A stretch of 64,000 bases of DNA from Nitrospira sp. (lineage in GTDB: Bacteria > Nitrospirota > Nitrospiria > Nitrospirales > Nitrospiraceae). This document shows positions 52,166 to 62,330 of the stretch, one piece after another. The DNA lies in assembly GCA_029194665.1 (NCBI GenBank), contig JARFXO010000006.1, positions 1 through 64,000 of the forward strand. The letters run 5' to 3'. The translations under genes were made by a program, and so were the position numbers. Position 1 is the stretch's first letter; every line of letters starts with the position of its first letter. The notes under the pieces were generated by a model. The model was not told where the DNA came from, ran no database searches, and was given only the letters and a program-made list of their open reading frames with translations.

Positions 52166-54220
52166 TCAGACAATGAGCGAGATAATAAGCAACGCCACGA
52201 TATTAATCACCTTGATCATCGGATTCACGGCAGGACCAGCTGTGTCCTTATACGGATCACCGACCGTATCACCGGTGACCGCCGCCTTGTGTGTCTCGCT
52301 CCCCTTCTTGCCCTGCTCTTCGATAAACTTCTTGGCGTTGTCCCAGGCGCCACCACCGCTCGTCATGGAAATCGCGACGAACAAACCGGTCACGATGCTG
52401 CCCACGAGCACCCCTCCCAGCGCCTGAGGGCCAAGGATCACTCCTATCAAGAGAGGCGAGACCACCGGAATCAATCCCGGGATCATCATCTTCTGGATCG
52501 CCGCCTGCGTCACGATATCCACACAAGTTCCATATTCCGGCTTACCGGTCCCCTCCATAATGCCCTTGATCGTCCGAAATTGGCGCCGAACCTCCTCGAC
52601 GATCAAACCACCGGCTTGCCCGACCGCCTTCATACAGAGTGCGCCGAAAATAAACGGCAACATACCGCCGAGGAACAGCCCCACTAAGACTTTTGGATTG
52701 GAAAGATCAAATGCAGCCAGTGAGGGATTGCGGGCTGCGACCTCGCGGGAATATTCCGCGAACAGCACGACCGCCGCCAAACCAGCGGACCCGATCGCAT
52801 AGCCCTTTGTGACCGCCTTGGTCGTATTGCCGACCGCATCCAATGGATCCGTGATATCCCTGACTTCCTTACCGAGGTGCGACATTTCGGCGATGCCACC
52901 GGCATTATCAGTGATCGGGCCGAAGGCATCGATCGCAACCACAATCCCTGCCATCGAGAGCATGGACACCGCTGCGACGGCAACACCATACAGCCCACTG
53001 GATTCCGCTCCCCCGCAAATCCAATAACTGCCGAGAATTGCCAGGGCAATCACCACTACGGGAGCTGCAGTCGCCTGCATACCCACCGCCAAACCTGCGA
53101 TAATATTTGTCGCATGGCCGGTTTCGCTCGCCTTGGCGATGTACTTCACCGGCTCATAACTCTTGGACGTGTAATAATCCGTGATAAACACAAGCGCTAA
53201 TGTCACGGCCAAGCCCAGCAGTGCTGCAATGTAATAGCTGAATCCGCTGACACCGCCTACTCCACCCATGATCATGAAGGTGAACGGTAAAAACGCCAAA
53301 GCCGCAATTCCACCGGCCACAAACAACCCTTTGTACAGCGCCGGCATGATTTCCCCGTCTGGACCGACCTTGACATAGAGGATACCGACGATCGTGGCAA
53401 AGATGGTGATACCACCCAAGGCCAACGGATACAGAATAGGGGCAGTCGCCCCCTTAAACATCGTGAAGGCCAACACCATGGCCGCCACGGTCGTCACAGC
53501 ATAGGTTTCAAACAAGTCTGCCGCCATGCCGGCGCAATCACCCACATTGTCACCCACGTTATCTGCGATCACGGCGGGATTTCTTGGATCATCTTCGGGA
53601 ATCCCTGCTTCTACTTTGCCGACCAAGTCGGCACCGACATCCGCCGCCTTCGTATAAATACCGCCACCGACGCGTGCAAAGACGGAAATCAGACTGCCAC
53701 CGAATCCAAGACTGAGCAACGCGTGAATGGCTTTTTCCTGTCCTGCCATTGATACTGCAATGGTGTAGAACCCGGTAATAGCCAGAAGTCCGAGGCCGAT
53801 CAGCAGCAAGCCGGTTACAGCTCCACCGCGGAAGGCAACGACCAAGGCGGCATTCATGCCGTCATGTGCAGCTTGAGCCGTCCGCACATTGGCGCGCACC
53901 GCGATAATCATGCCCACGTAGCCGGCAAGGGCCGAGGCTCCGGCGCCGACCAAGAATCCGGCCGCAGTGATCAGACCAAATTTATCCGACAGGGCTCCGG
54001 CCGCCCACAGGATGACGAACAGGCCCGCGGCGACATACCCAACGGTCTTGTATTGTCGATTCATGTAGGCACTGGCACCCTCTTGAATGGCTTTTGCAAT
54101 TTCCTGCATCTTGGCATTGCCGGCGTCGAGCTTGAACACCCACATCGCCAGGTACAGCCCATAGGCAATGCCGGCCACGGCCGCTATGAGAGCAAACGTT
54201 ACAATCGCTGAGTCACTCAC
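52166..54220 (-). CDS. hppA: Membrane-bound proton-pumping pyrophosphatase, K+-independent type
   Basis: HppA couples pyrophosphate hydrolysis to H+ transport. The 684-residue protein has about 16 membrane segments and the signature loops: [20 protein letters not shown] with [23 protein letters not shown] (acidic motif), [17 protein letters not shown] and the C-terminal [20 protein letters not shown]. At the subtype site the sequence is [10 protein letters not shown]: Lys (not Ala) after GNTT marks the K+-independent subfamily. Start is GTG at 54220 with AGGAGG upstream. The gene stands alone with no obvious terminator. Confidence 0.96.
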   Translation of the reverse strand: MSDSAIVTFALIAAVAGIAYGLYLAMWVFKLDAGNAKMQEIAKAIQEGASAYMNRQYKTVGYVAAGLFVILWAAGALSDKFGLITAAGFLVGAGASALAGYVGMIIAVRANVRTAQAAHDGMNAALVVAFRGGAVTGLLLIGLGLLAITGFYTIAVSMAGQEKAIHALLSLGFGGSLISVFARVGGGIYTKAADVGADLVGKVEAGIPEDDPRNPAVIADNVGDNVGDCAGMAADLFETYAVTTVAAMVLAFTMFKGATAPILYPLALGGITIFATIVGILYVKVGPDGEIMPALYKGLFVAGGIAALAFLPFTFMIMGGVGGVSGFSYYIAALLGLAVTLALVFITDYYTSKSYEPVKYIAKASETGHATNIIAGLAVGMQATAAPVVVIALAILGSYWICGGAESSGLYGVAVAAVSMLSMAGIVVAIDAFGPITDNAGGIAEMSHLGKEVRDITDPLDAVGNTTKAVTKGYAIGSAGLAAVVLFAEYSREVAARNPSLAAFDLSNPKVLVGLFLGGMLPFIFGALCMKAVGQAGGLIVEEVRRQFRTIKGIMEGTGKPEYGTCVDIVTQAAIQKMMIPGLIPVVSPLLIGVILGPQALGGVLVGSIVTGLFVAISMTSGGGAWDNAKKFIEEQGKKGSETHKAAVTGDTVGDPYKDTAGPAVNPMIKVINIVALLIISLIV

Positions 54221-54579
54221 GGGAAATCCTCCTACTGGTTAAACGGACTCCTTATGTCACACGGCTCTCCGTGGCTTCAACCCATCCAAAGTACATGCGC
54301 GAGTGGGCAAACCCAAGGCGGGCGGAGTCGAACAAGAAGCTAACCACCCGAAAAGCTGGGCCATTCTATAGAGTCGCACTGAGCGGATCAAGACAAAAGA
54401 CCGCCCTCTGAATAGAACAGCTGACCAGCCAAGCTCGCAAGATCGTGGACCAGGATTATGTCAAGGCTTAGGGAAGCCTATCCAGCAATGAAGCCCCTCG
54501 CACTGAATTCGACTAGGGATTTGGTACCAAAGGGAATGGTAGGATGTCGAGTAGCTATCAAGCAAGACAAGGACTTACC
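54221..54579. other. Intergenic region between hppA and the sugar dehydrogenase gene
   Basis: About 360 bp between divergent genes, with promoters for both expected here. I see no gene, no tRNA fold and no clear repeat. A possible -35/-10 pair was not convincing. Confidence 0.55.
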
Positions 54580-55752
54580 ATGAGAAAATGTATCTTGTGG
54601 ATCAGCCTCTGTTTGGGTTTCTCCAGCCTCCTTGCTGCTTGTGGAGAAAACAGTGACACTCCAGACAACGCTCCGACCTCAACCGCTCTGAAGCTCCAAA
54701 CCATCGCGAAGAACCTTACCTCCCCGGTATTCCTGACCGCCCCCCGTGGGGACGCAAATCGTCTCTTTGTCCTGGAACAGAGAGGCACTATTAGAGTACT
54801 TGATCGGGCAACCGGAAGCCTGCTCTCGACATTTCTGACCGTGACGGGCATCACGAGTGGAGCAGAACAAGGCTTGTTGGGAGCGGCCTTCGACCCAAAC
54901 TACAATACCAACGGTCGGTTCTATATCTATTTTACGGACGCCAACGGCGCAATCACGATCGCTCAGCTTCTGGTGTCGCCAACAGACCCCAACGTCGCTG
55001 CTCCTGCATCGCAGGTCACCTTGGTCTCTATTCCCCATCCAACCTTTGATAACCATAACGGAGGCATGTTGGCGTTCGGACCGGATGGATGTCTGTACGC
55101 AGGAGTTGGAGACGGCGGAGGTTCTGGGGATCCGAACAATAACGCCCAAACCCTTGGAAGCCGACTGGGAAAACTGCTCCGGATCGATCCGACCACCGGA
55201 ACAGCCTGCACCAGCGGAACAATAAACCCATTTGTCCTGAGCGGAGGCAATCAGTTGATCTGGAGCTATGGACTCCGGAATCCCTGGCGCTTTTCGTTCG
55301 ATGGAAACGACCTCTATATCGGCGATGTCGGCCAGGATGCCCGAGAAGAAGTCAATGTATCACCAGGGCCTAATGCCGGCCGCGGGCTGAATTACGGTTG
55401 GCGACTGATGGAAGGTTCCACCTGTTTTAATCCGAGCACCAACTGCAATAATGGAACACTCACCCTACCGACGGTTGAGTACGCACACGACAACGGAGCT
55501 TGCTCCGTTGTCGGTGGTTACGTCTATCGTGGCCAAGCCATACAAACCGTCCAAGGCACCTATTTCTATGCTGATTTTTGCGCCGGGTTTGTCCGCAGCT
55601 TCCGCTTCAATAACGGCTCGGCTCTTGACCGAACAGAGTGGCCCCTGCTGGCTGCTTCTTCAAAAGACATCACCAGTTTCGGCCAGGACGGCTCGGGAGA
55701 GCTCTATATCCTGACCCAGAGTGGCACCATATCCCGGATCGTCCCGAATTAG
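54580..55752 (+). CDS. PQQ-dependent aldose sugar dehydrogenase-like lipoprotein
   Basis: These beta-propeller enzymes oxidise sugars with PQQ in the periplasm. The 390-residue protein has a lipoprotein signal ending LLAAC (Cys about 20) and the six-bladed propeller with family blocks: FVLEQRGTIRVLDRATG, EQGLLGAAFDPNYNTNGRFY, IPHPTFDNHNGGMLAFGPDG with LYAGVGDGG, YGLRNPWRFSFDG, LYIGDVGQDAREEVN, and NYGWRLMEGSTCF in separate pieces. ATG at 54580 is preferred (AAGGA upstream); the frame extends to 54544. PQQ synthesis genes are not in the window, so cofactor supply is unknown. Confidence 0.9.
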   Translation: MRKCILWISLCLGFSSLLAACGENSDTPDNAPTSTALKLQTIAKNLTSPVFLTAPRGDANRLFVLEQRGTIRVLDRATGSLLSTFLTVTGITSGAEQGLLGAAFDPNYNTNGRFYIYFTDANGAITIAQLLVSPTDPNVAAPASQVTLVSIPHPTFDNHNGGMLAFGPDGCLYAGVGDGGGSGDPNNNAQTLGSRLGKLLRIDPTTGTACTSGTINPFVLSGGNQLIWSYGLRNPWRFSFDGNDLYIGDVGQDAREEVNVSPGPNAGRGLNYGWRLMEGSTCFNPSTNCNNGTLTLPTVEYAHDNGACSVVGGYVYRGQAIQTVQGTYFYADFCAGFVRSFRFNNGSALDRTEWPLLAASSKDITSFGQDGSGELYILTQSGTISRIVPN

Positions 55753-56020
55753 AGTTCTTTCCATTTGTTATGTGCCTCAGCAACTCCGCTCGGTGAGAGC
55801 ACGACAGTTAGGTAAATTGGAGTAAGGACGTACCGCCCACTGCGGATCCTGCCCCCGAATACGTGGGCTTCCTTTCGTCAGCGAGAACAGAGGGTCGAAG
55901 AAGTCTTCTGCTCCTCTGATGAAGCGTTGGCTCGAAACGAGACCAGCGCCAGAACTCCGCCATTTCTCATCGCGCTATGTTACAGTTTCCGGTCAACTAC
56001 AGAAGGATGGGAGAGCAGCA

Positions 56021-58438
56021 ATGGGACACAGAGGTCATGTCGAGGACGGAACGGAATTCTCGGTGACTCGGCCTCCTTGCCTCGCCACAGCCGGCTGGTT
56101 ATTTCTGAGCCTACTAGTCTGGAGTCTGACCGGATGCACAGGCGCCACGCCGTCAGGACCGATACAGGCGGGCGAACCGGCCACTCCTCCCCCCACGACG
56201 GCCGGAAGCACAATCGTCGACTATTGGCGGGACGTGCAGCCGATCATCGAACGCCGCTGTGCCGTCTGCCATGGCTGCTATGACGCACCTTGTCAATTGA
56301 ACCTGACCGCCTATGAGGGCATCGTACGAGGCGCACACAAAAAGCCCATTTACGACATCACACGACTTCACACAGCCGAACAGACCAGGCTCTTCGACGA
56401 TGCCCATTCGGTCGCAGCCTGGCGGAGGAAGCAGTTTTTTCCGGTCATACAAGAGCAAGCGCAGGCACCGGAGGAAGCTCGCCTCGCCGGGGTGCTTGCC
56501 CGCATGCTGACGCTCAAGCGGGCCCACCAGCTGCCGTCCGAGTCGTTGCTCCCCGAATCGTTGGACTTGTCGCTCGATCGAAAGCAGCAATGTCCCACCG
56601 AGTCCGAATTCGATTCCTTTAGCGCCGTCTACCCTCTCTGGGGCATGCCCTATGGGTTGCCAGGCCTGACTGACCTGGAGCACTCAATCCTGATGCAGTG
56701 GGTCGCTCAAGGCACCCCTTACCGAGAGCCGGCCCCTACACTACCCTACCCCAGCGCGCTGGTCGCGGAATGGGAAGCCTTTCTGAACGGGGATTCTCCC
56801 AAGCAGCGGTTGATGAGTCGCTATCTCTACGAGCACCTGTATCTTATGCATCTCTATTTCGACGAGTTGCCCGATCGACAGTGGTTTCGCCTCGTGCGGT
56901 CCCGTTCGGCACCGGGTCAGCCCATCGACCCGATCGTAACACGTCGACCCTATGACGACCCAGGTGTGCCCCGCGGCTACTACCGTCTTGAGCCGGTGCA
57001 CGGCAGCCTCCTGGCCAAGGCACACACCCCCTATGCGCTCAACCCTTCACGTAAGCAGCGGTACACCGAACTGTTCCTTGACCAGCCGTACAACGTCCAA
57101 GCCCTGCCCTCCTATGACGCCCTCGTAGCCTCGAACCCTTTTGTCGCCTTCCGTGACCTACCGGTTCGCTCACGCTACCGGTTTCTGCTCGACGATGCCC
57201 TTGCCTTTGTCATGTTGTTCATCAAGGGGCCGGTCTGCCGCGGAACCATCGCGCTCACCGCCATCGATGATCGGTTCTGGATTTTCTTCGTAGACCCGGA
57301 GAGCGCGGTGCTCGACAAGAACGAGGAATTCCTGGCGAGGACGAGCAAGCATCTCTACCTGCCGACCACCGAGGGAACGACCCGGCTCGGCCTGACCTCC
57401 TGGGTGAAATACTCCCGCATGCAGGACGAATTCCTCAAAGCCAAGCAAGCCTATCTTGAAGACCTCAGAGTCGAGCACGAGGCGCACGACCTGTCTTTTA
57501 TCTGGAACGGGCAGGGACGGAACCGTAACGCAGCCCTCACCGTCTTCCGCCATGCGGACAGCGCCTCGGTGGTACAGGGCCTGGTCGGCGATGATCCAAA
57601 GACCGCCTGGCTCCTGTCTTACGATCTATTCGAGCGGATTTACTATCTACTCGTGGCCGGCTTCGACGTCTATAGCTTCGCCGGACACCAGCTCGACACA
57701 CGTCTCTACATGGATTTCTTGCGGATGGAGGGGGAATTCAACTTCCTGATGCTACTCCCAGGCAAGGAGCGGGAGCGGGAACGGGACTTCTGGTACCGGG
57801 ATGCCCACCAGTCGGTCAAGGACTATGTCTACGGATCTCGTATCCGTGTACAGCAGGAAAGCGGCATCACGTACCGAACGAACAGGCCCAAACGCGAGCT
57901 GTTCAACCTATTGCGGCAGCGGCTCACCGGAGCGCTCAACGAAGCCTACGATGTGCAAGGGGAACCGGATCAAGAGCTGCGCGCCCAGTTACGCACTCTG
58001 GCGCGGATCAAAGGGCGAGCGCTGCAATGGTTGCCCGAAGTCGCGGTATTGACCGTCACAAACGGAACGGGAACGGAGGCGCATCACGACCGAATCTATA
58101 CGCTGCTGCACGACAACGGATTCAGCAACGTCGCCTCCCTCTTTAACCAGCAGTCGCGTCGCCTCCCGGATGAAGATGGACTCACGGTCTCGCGTGGATT
58201 GATCGGGACCTACCCCAACGCCTTCTATCGTGTGGCGCAGCAGGATTTGTCCGAGTTCATCGCAGCGGTCGCCGAGCTCAGGGGTGAGACAGACTATCGA
58301 AAGCTCGCGGAGCGTTTTGCCGTGCGCCGTACCAGTCAGGACTTCTGGTCGCACAGCGATAAAATCCACGAGCTCTACCACCGGATAGACCCGCTCGGAG
58401 CGGGGCTGCTCGACCTCAACCGGTTGGAGAATCGATAA
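56021..58438 (+). CDS. cti: Fatty acid cis/trans isomerase (CTI), haem lipoprotein
   Basis: CTI converts cis-unsaturated membrane fatty acids to trans forms in response to solvent or heat stress, using a haem. From ATG 56021 (GGGAGAG upstream) the protein has 805 residues: a lipoprotein-type signal (LFLSLLVWSLTGC) and then the c-type haem motif CAVCHGC (CxxCH, about 89-93). The family blocks include YLYEHLYLMHLYFDEL, FRLVRSRSAPGQPIDPI, VTRRPYDDPG, GPVCRGTIALTAIDD and RIYYLLVAGFDVYS. The Pseudomonas enzyme has a periplasmic location, consistent with the signal. It stands alone on the plus strand. Confidence 0.93.
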   Translation: MGHRGHVEDGTEFSVTRPPCLATAGWLFLSLLVWSLTGCTGATPSGPIQAGEPATPPPTTAGSTIVDYWRDVQPIIERRCAVCHGCYDAPCQLNLTAYEGIVRGAHKKPIYDITRLHTAEQTRLFDDAHSVAAWRRKQFFPVIQEQAQAPEEARLAGVLARMLTLKRAHQLPSESLLPESLDLSLDRKQQCPTESEFDSFSAVYPLWGMPYGLPGLTDLEHSILMQWVAQGTPYREPAPTLPYPSALVAEWEAFLNGDSPKQRLMSRYLYEHLYLMHLYFDELPDRQWFRLVRSRSAPGQPIDPIVTRRPYDDPGVPRGYYRLEPVHGSLLAKAHTPYALNPSRKQRYTELFLDQPYNVQALPSYDALVASNPFVAFRDLPVRSRYRFLLDDALAFVMLFIKGPVCRGTIALTAIDDRFWIFFVDPESAVLDKNEEFLARTSKHLYLPTTEGTTRLGLTSWVKYSRMQDEFLKAKQAYLEDLRVEHEAHDLSFIWNGQGRNRNAALTVFRHADSASVVQGLVGDDPKTAWLLSYDLFERIYYLLVAGFDVYSFAGHQLDTRLYMDFLRMEGEFNFLMLLPGKERERERDFWYRDAHQSVKDYVYGSRIRVQQESGITYRTNRPKRELFNLLRQRLTGALNEAYDVQGEPDQELRAQLRTLARIKGRALQWLPEVAVLTVTNGTGTEAHHDRIYTLLHDNGFSNVASLFNQQSRRLPDEDGLTVSRGLIGTYPNAFYRVAQQDLSEFIAAVAELRGETDYRKLAERFAVRRTSQDFWSHSDKIHELYHRIDPLGAGLLDLNRLENR

Positions 58439-58526
58439 CGAGACGGGAGACCCGCGAGGTCATGACCGAACGTTGGTTTGCTGTTCAAGCAGAGACTTGC
58501 TATAGTGCGCCGCGGAGACTGGCGAA

Positions 58527-58781
58527 ATGGGACTGGAACCGAATTACATCATTATTGACGGGCAAACCTTTACCAAGGCGAAACTGGCATTGGACAATCA
58601 CGTCTACAAGAACTGCCAGATCGACGACTGCGACCTGTATTACAGCGGCGGACAATATGAACTGCTCGACACCCATATCACCAACTCTCGCCTGATCCTG
58701 AACCACCCAGCCAAGGGCATTTACAATGCCCTGCAGATCTTCAAAATGAAATCACCTGGATCTCGCATTATCTTCGAGTAA
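58527..58781 (+). CDS. Small hypothetical protein (84 aa)
   Basis: No family recognised. The protein has short alternating strands and turns (YIIIDGQTFTKAKLAL, VYKNCQIDDCDLYY, YELLDTHITNSRLIL), a spacing that recalls parallel beta-helix or pentapeptide-like folds, but there is no repeat of fixed length. It ends KMKSPGSRIIFE. It precedes the methyltransferase-like gene by 20 bp. Confidence 0.55.
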   Translation: MGLEPNYIIIDGQTFTKAKLALDNHVYKNCQIDDCDLYYSGGQYELLDTHITNSRLILNHPAKGIYNALQIFKMKSPGSRIIFE

Positions 58782-58801
58782 TCCCTCGAAGCAGGCCATT
58801 C

Positions 58802-59485
58802 TTGTCCTATACCTACGATTACACTAAGGCCACAGCCAGGAGAAATGCCTTCAGACGATACTGGCGTCTCATGAAGATGACGCTGACCCGCTTGGTGCGA
58901 ACCAAGACTTTCCAGTTCGACGGTCGGGAGTACGAATACCTGTACCATCCGTATAACAAGACCTGGAAGAACGAGCGTGGCGTCGAGATCCCCATCTTCC
59001 GTGAACTCCTCCTAAAACATGAAGGCAAGCGGGTACTCGAAGTGGGCAACGTCCTATCTCACTATTTTCCCATTCAGCATGAGGTCGTCGACAAATATGA
59101 AGTCAGCTCCGGTGTCATCAATAAGGATATCGTCGAGTTTGCCCCTCAGGATAAGTACGACCTGATCATCAGCATCTCAACCTTGGAACATATTGGGTGG
59201 GACGAACAGCCACAGGTACCAATCAAACTACTGCAGGCACTCGATCATCTGCGATCCGCCTGCCTGGCCCCGTCCGGCAAACTCGTGGCCAGCCTGCCGA
59301 TCGGTTACAACCGCTACTTTGATTATTTACAGAACCGCGGCAAGAGTCCGTTCACAACCCAGCATTTTCTCAAACGGATTTCTAAACAGAATTATTGGGT
59401 CGAGTCGGATTGGGAGCAGTGCCGCGACGCGCCGTACGGCCGGTTCGTCGCGAATGCCATCTGCATTGGCAGCATCATGGGATGA
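58802..59485 (+). CDS. SAM-dependent methyltransferase-like protein
   Basis: The 227-residue protein has a Rossmann-fold SAM pattern: RVLEVGNVLSHYF (motif I, about 75-90), DKYDLIISISTLEHIGWDE (motif II-post, about 115-133) and SGKLVASLPIGYN. The glycine pattern of motif I is reduced (EVGNVL), and no catalytic signature for a particular substrate is seen. The start is TTG at 58802; an ATG at residue 24 is an alternative. It may be coupled to the small gene upstream. Confidence 0.65.
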   Translation: MSYTYDYTKATARRNAFRRYWRLMKMTLTRLVRTKTFQFDGREYEYLYHPYNKTWKNERGVEIPIFRELLLKHEGKRVLEVGNVLSHYFPIQHEVVDKYEVSSGVINKDIVEFAPQDKYDLIISISTLEHIGWDEQPQVPIKLLQALDHLRSACLAPSGKLVASLPIGYNRYFDYLQNRGKSPFTTQHFLKRISKQNYWVESDWEQCRDAPYGRFVANAICIGSIMG

Positions 59486-59523
59486 GCCAATCAATCCTGG
59501 GTCTCTATTTCATTGTGCGCCCG

Positions 59524-59844
59524 TTATGTTCTGATCTGAACAAGCGATCTCGGCTGCAACGTTGCAAGTGTCTCCTCAAGGCGTGGCACAAGGGGGAGAA
59601 GGGTCTGCAGCTCATTGGAGAGGACTACAAGAACAATAACCGCGATGGGAAGCGTCGAAATGTCCTGCTGGTAAGGAAGGTTTTGATCGACCGTAATGAA
59701 TGCCTCGAACTGGGAGGCTGCGAGTGCTAACAGCTCACCGTTCTTCTTCCCGCCCCATCCCATTTCCACCGCTGTTTTGACAGTGTGTACAGGTAAGGCC
59801 TGGCGAAACCGGCGAGGGACGGACTCATCAAGCAGCAGGCGCAT
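59524..59844 (-). CDS. DUF5615 PIN-like toxin
   Basis: DUF5615 proteins are PIN-domain-like and paired with DUF433 antitoxins. The 106-residue protein begins MRLLLDESVPRRFRQALPVH, with the conserved first Asp-Glu, and contains GWGGKKNGELLALAASQ, FITVDQNLPYQQ (Asp) and a C-terminal helix. The start overlaps the 3' end of the DUF433 gene by 17 bp, so the pair is translationally coupled. Confidence 0.88.
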   Translation of the reverse strand: MRLLLDESVPRRFRQALPVHTVKTAVEMGWGGKKNGELLALAASQFEAFITVDQNLPYQQDISTLPIAVIVLVVLSNELQTLLPLVPRLEETLATLQPRSLVQIRT

Positions 59845-60046
59845 GAGCGAAAAGCCGCTCCTTCGCTACCTCAAGAACGGCTATGGCTGCTTCACGAGAA
59901 ACTGTGGGGAAATCCTTCAGAAACTCCTCCAACGACGAGTTCCCCTCAAAGTAGTCAAACAGAGATTGAACCGGCACACGAGTCCCCTTGAAACAGAGAG
60001 CGCCACTCATGATTTCCGGGTCACGACTCAGATATTGGGCTTCCAT
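59828..60046 (-). CDS. DUF433 antitoxin
   Basis: DUF433 proteins carry a winged or HTH-like DNA-binding core. The 72-residue protein has the typical pattern: LSRDPEIMSGALCFKGTRVP (PxIxxGxpcIxGTRIP-type), VQSLFDYFEGNSSLEEFL, and the C-terminal helix AAIAVLEVAKERLF. The ATG at 60046 has GGGGG upstream; a GTG at 60052 is possible. It precedes and overlaps the toxin gene. Confidence 0.88.
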   Translation of the reverse strand: MEAQYLSRDPEIMSGALCFKGTRVPVQSLFDYFEGNSSLEEFLKDFPTVSREAAIAVLEVAKERLFAHAPAA

Positions 60047-60159
60047 ACGCACCCCCGATGGAGACCGGTCGATACGCGCCGCGTCTGACTACGATACCGG
60101 CAGACAAGTCTACTGGCAAGTCAGAGCTGGATTCAAGATGAACTAAAGCGGCGTCCCTG

Positions 60160-60409
60160 CGATGTCAGCCGCGCGCTCACTTCTTCGGTACCTCGACCAA
60201 CGCCGTCAAAACCAAATCTGGATTGCGGTGGCTGTCTGTGTGCTTGTGGCAATCGTCCGAAAGCGACTGCATCTGCTCCTGTCTCTGCATGCCATGTTAC
60301 AGTTCTGAGCGTGACACCATTCGAAAACGTGCCGCTGGGTCAACTTCTTACCGACATAGAGGTGGATGAAATATCTACGCCCAACCCAAACCAGATCAAT
60401 CTATTCTGA
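60160..60409 (+). pseudogene. IS4-family transposase 3' remnant with frameshifts
   Basis: The three plus-strand frames together give the C-terminal part of an IS4-type transposase: FFGTSTNAVKT (60181-60213), then QIWIAVAVCVLVAIVRKRL, HLLLSLHAMLQ and LSVTPFENVPLGQLLTD, ending NQINLF before the TGA at 60407. Two single-base shifts interrupt it, near 60213 and near 60302. The N-terminal and catalytic DDE parts are absent, so this is a relic of an element whose remainder has been lost. Confidence 0.75.
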
Positions 60410-60433
60410 AATCTGTCGGACACGACTGTGGTT

Positions 60434-60823
60434 CTATAATGGCTCGGCAAATTCAAGGTTCTGAAACTTCCCGCTCAATCGGTCATTCAAATCACGCTTC
60501 AATGCGTCCATTCGTCCGGGAATACGGCTGAAGAGCGGAAAACCCGGCAAGCCAGATATCTGAAAACTAATTCGGTCGGTCTTGATTGCATACTCCAACT
60601 TAATATACCCATCGCCGTATTTCGCCGTTTCAGTTAGACGCTCACAGCTGATGCACTTTAGGCCGTGACTTTCAGCGACACTTCTGATCATGTCTGCCGC
60701 CAATGGTGCAGAACTGTGATCAGATTCTTTGGTTTCACGAATTTCATAGCCTTGGTGTAAAGGCATGACAGATGTGCCGAGGGTAGCGAGAAACGCAATC
60801 ACGAGTAGGTGTTGCCAAGACAC
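60434..60823 (-). CDS. Hypothetical exported protein
   Basis: No family recognised. The 129-residue protein has a signal peptide (HLLVIAFLATLGTSVM) followed by a soluble part with a CISC pair (LKCISCERL, about 56-60). A C-terminal RIPGRMDALKRDLNDRL helix follows. It lies between the IS4 relic and the IS21-type element, so it may be cargo or a leftover of older insertions. Base composition does not stand out. Confidence 0.5.
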   Translation of the reverse strand: MSWQHLLVIAFLATLGTSVMPLHQGYEIRETKESDHSSAPLAADMIRSVAESHGLKCISCERLTETAKYGDGYIKLEYAIKTDRISFQISGLPGFPLFSRIPGRMDALKRDLNDRLSGKFQNLEFAEPL

Positions 60824-61062
60824 GCCCGAATGTGCGCGTAGAGAGCTGACAAGAGTCGATGCACTGGCTTATAGCGTAAGCTAAAGGCACGATAGTAAGT
60901 GCGAATAAGTCTGTGTGTGTCAGCGGTCATGCAATAATCCCCAGATGTGGTCAATGAATTCTCCCCACCCTCTCACCGAAGGAGGGATGTGATGGAACTT
61001 GACGATAGCAAGGAGACAACGATCATACCGTCCCAGGTAGACCACACTCCCGGGAGGTATGT

Positions 61063-62330
61063 ATGGTGGATCAAGAGCGGTGGGCGGAGATTCGACGGTT
61101 GCGTCATGAAGAGCGGGGATCCATTTCAGGGATTGCGCGGCGGTTGGACCTGGATCGGAAGACCGTGCGGCGCAGTCTGCAGCAGACGACGTGGCAACCC
61201 TATCGCCGAGCGGCGATGACGGAGACGCTGCTGACCGCCCATGCCGACTTTGTGCGGACCCGTCGTCGCAGGTTAATTATTCGGCGCGGATTCTCTATCA
61301 GGAACTGCGAGCGAGCCACGAGTACATCGGCAGTTATGAGACGGTGAAGCGAGGGGTGGCGCCGCTGCGTGAGGGTCAGCTGCAGGCGGAGCGGGCCCCT
61401 CCTCCGCTTTGAGACACCGCCGGGCCAGCAGAGTCAGATTGATTGGGGCCAAGCCACCGTGCCCTTCCGCGCCGGCCCGACGGTGGTGCACGTGTTCGTG
61501 TTGACGTTGGGGTTCAGCCGACGTGGGTTCTATTACGCCTGTGCCGATGAGCGGCTGGCGCAGTTTCTCGAGGCCCATGAACGGGCTTTTGCGCATTTCG
61601 GTGGCCACACGCGAGAGCATCTGTATGACCGACCGCGAACCGTCTGTTATGCGGATGAGACGGGGCGGCGGCTCTGGAATCCCACCTTCAAAGCCTTCGC
61701 CGACTATTGGGGCTTTGAGCCGCGCGTGTGTCGGCCCTATCGGGCCCAGACCAAGGGTAAGGTCGAATCCGGCGTGAAATATCTGAAACGGAACTTTCTG
61801 CCGGGACGAACGTTTGTCGATCTGGTGGACTTTCAAACCCAACTTGACGAATGGACCGCGACAATTGCCGACCGCCGCATCCATGGCACGACGCATGAGG
61901 AGCCACTCGTCCGGTTTGCGCGAGAACGCAACCACCTGGTCCCGCTGGCGGACCAGCGCGCCTTCCAGCAGGAGGCGCGCGTCTCACGGATCGTGGCCGA
62001 GGACTATTTGGTCAGCCTGGCGACGAACCGCTACTCCGTGCCCTTCCGGCTCATTGGTCAGCGGGTTGAAGTGCAACGACGGGGGACACGGTCCACATCT
62101 TTCACCGTGACCAAGAGATCGCGACGCACCCGGTGCTCCCGGGCCAGCACCAATTCCGAATCCAGCCCGAGCACGGCCCTGGAGCCAGTGCGCGTCTCGC
62201 CCGCCACCGTCGGTCCACGGTGAGCGATCGGTCCCCTCGCCCCGATGCCTTGCCGGAGGTCGAAGTGCGGGATCTGGCCTGGTACGAGGCGGTGTGTGAG
62301 CGCACGGCGTCGCAGGAGGGGCGGCCATGA
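61063..62330 (+). pseudogene. istA: IS21 transposase IstA, disrupted by frameshifts
   Basis: Three segments in two frames rebuild an IstA: MVDQERWAEIRRLRHEERG with the N-terminal HTH (IARRLDLDRKTVRRSL) in frame 1 to about 61265; VNYSARILYQELRASHEYIG in a second frame to about 61405; then QSQIDWGQATVPF (first Asp of the DDE core) back in frame 1 through KGKVESGVKYLKR (Glu) to about 62080; and finally the second frame again (THPVLPGQHQFRIQPEHG) to 62330. At least three indels are needed. One, near 62080, is in a run of G. The transposase as read is not functional. Confidence 0.85.

Noticed and set aside
61000-61219. Small protein upstream of istA starting MELDDSKETT
   Set aside because: It reads across the istA start in a different frame and has no recognisable pattern after its first 20 residues.
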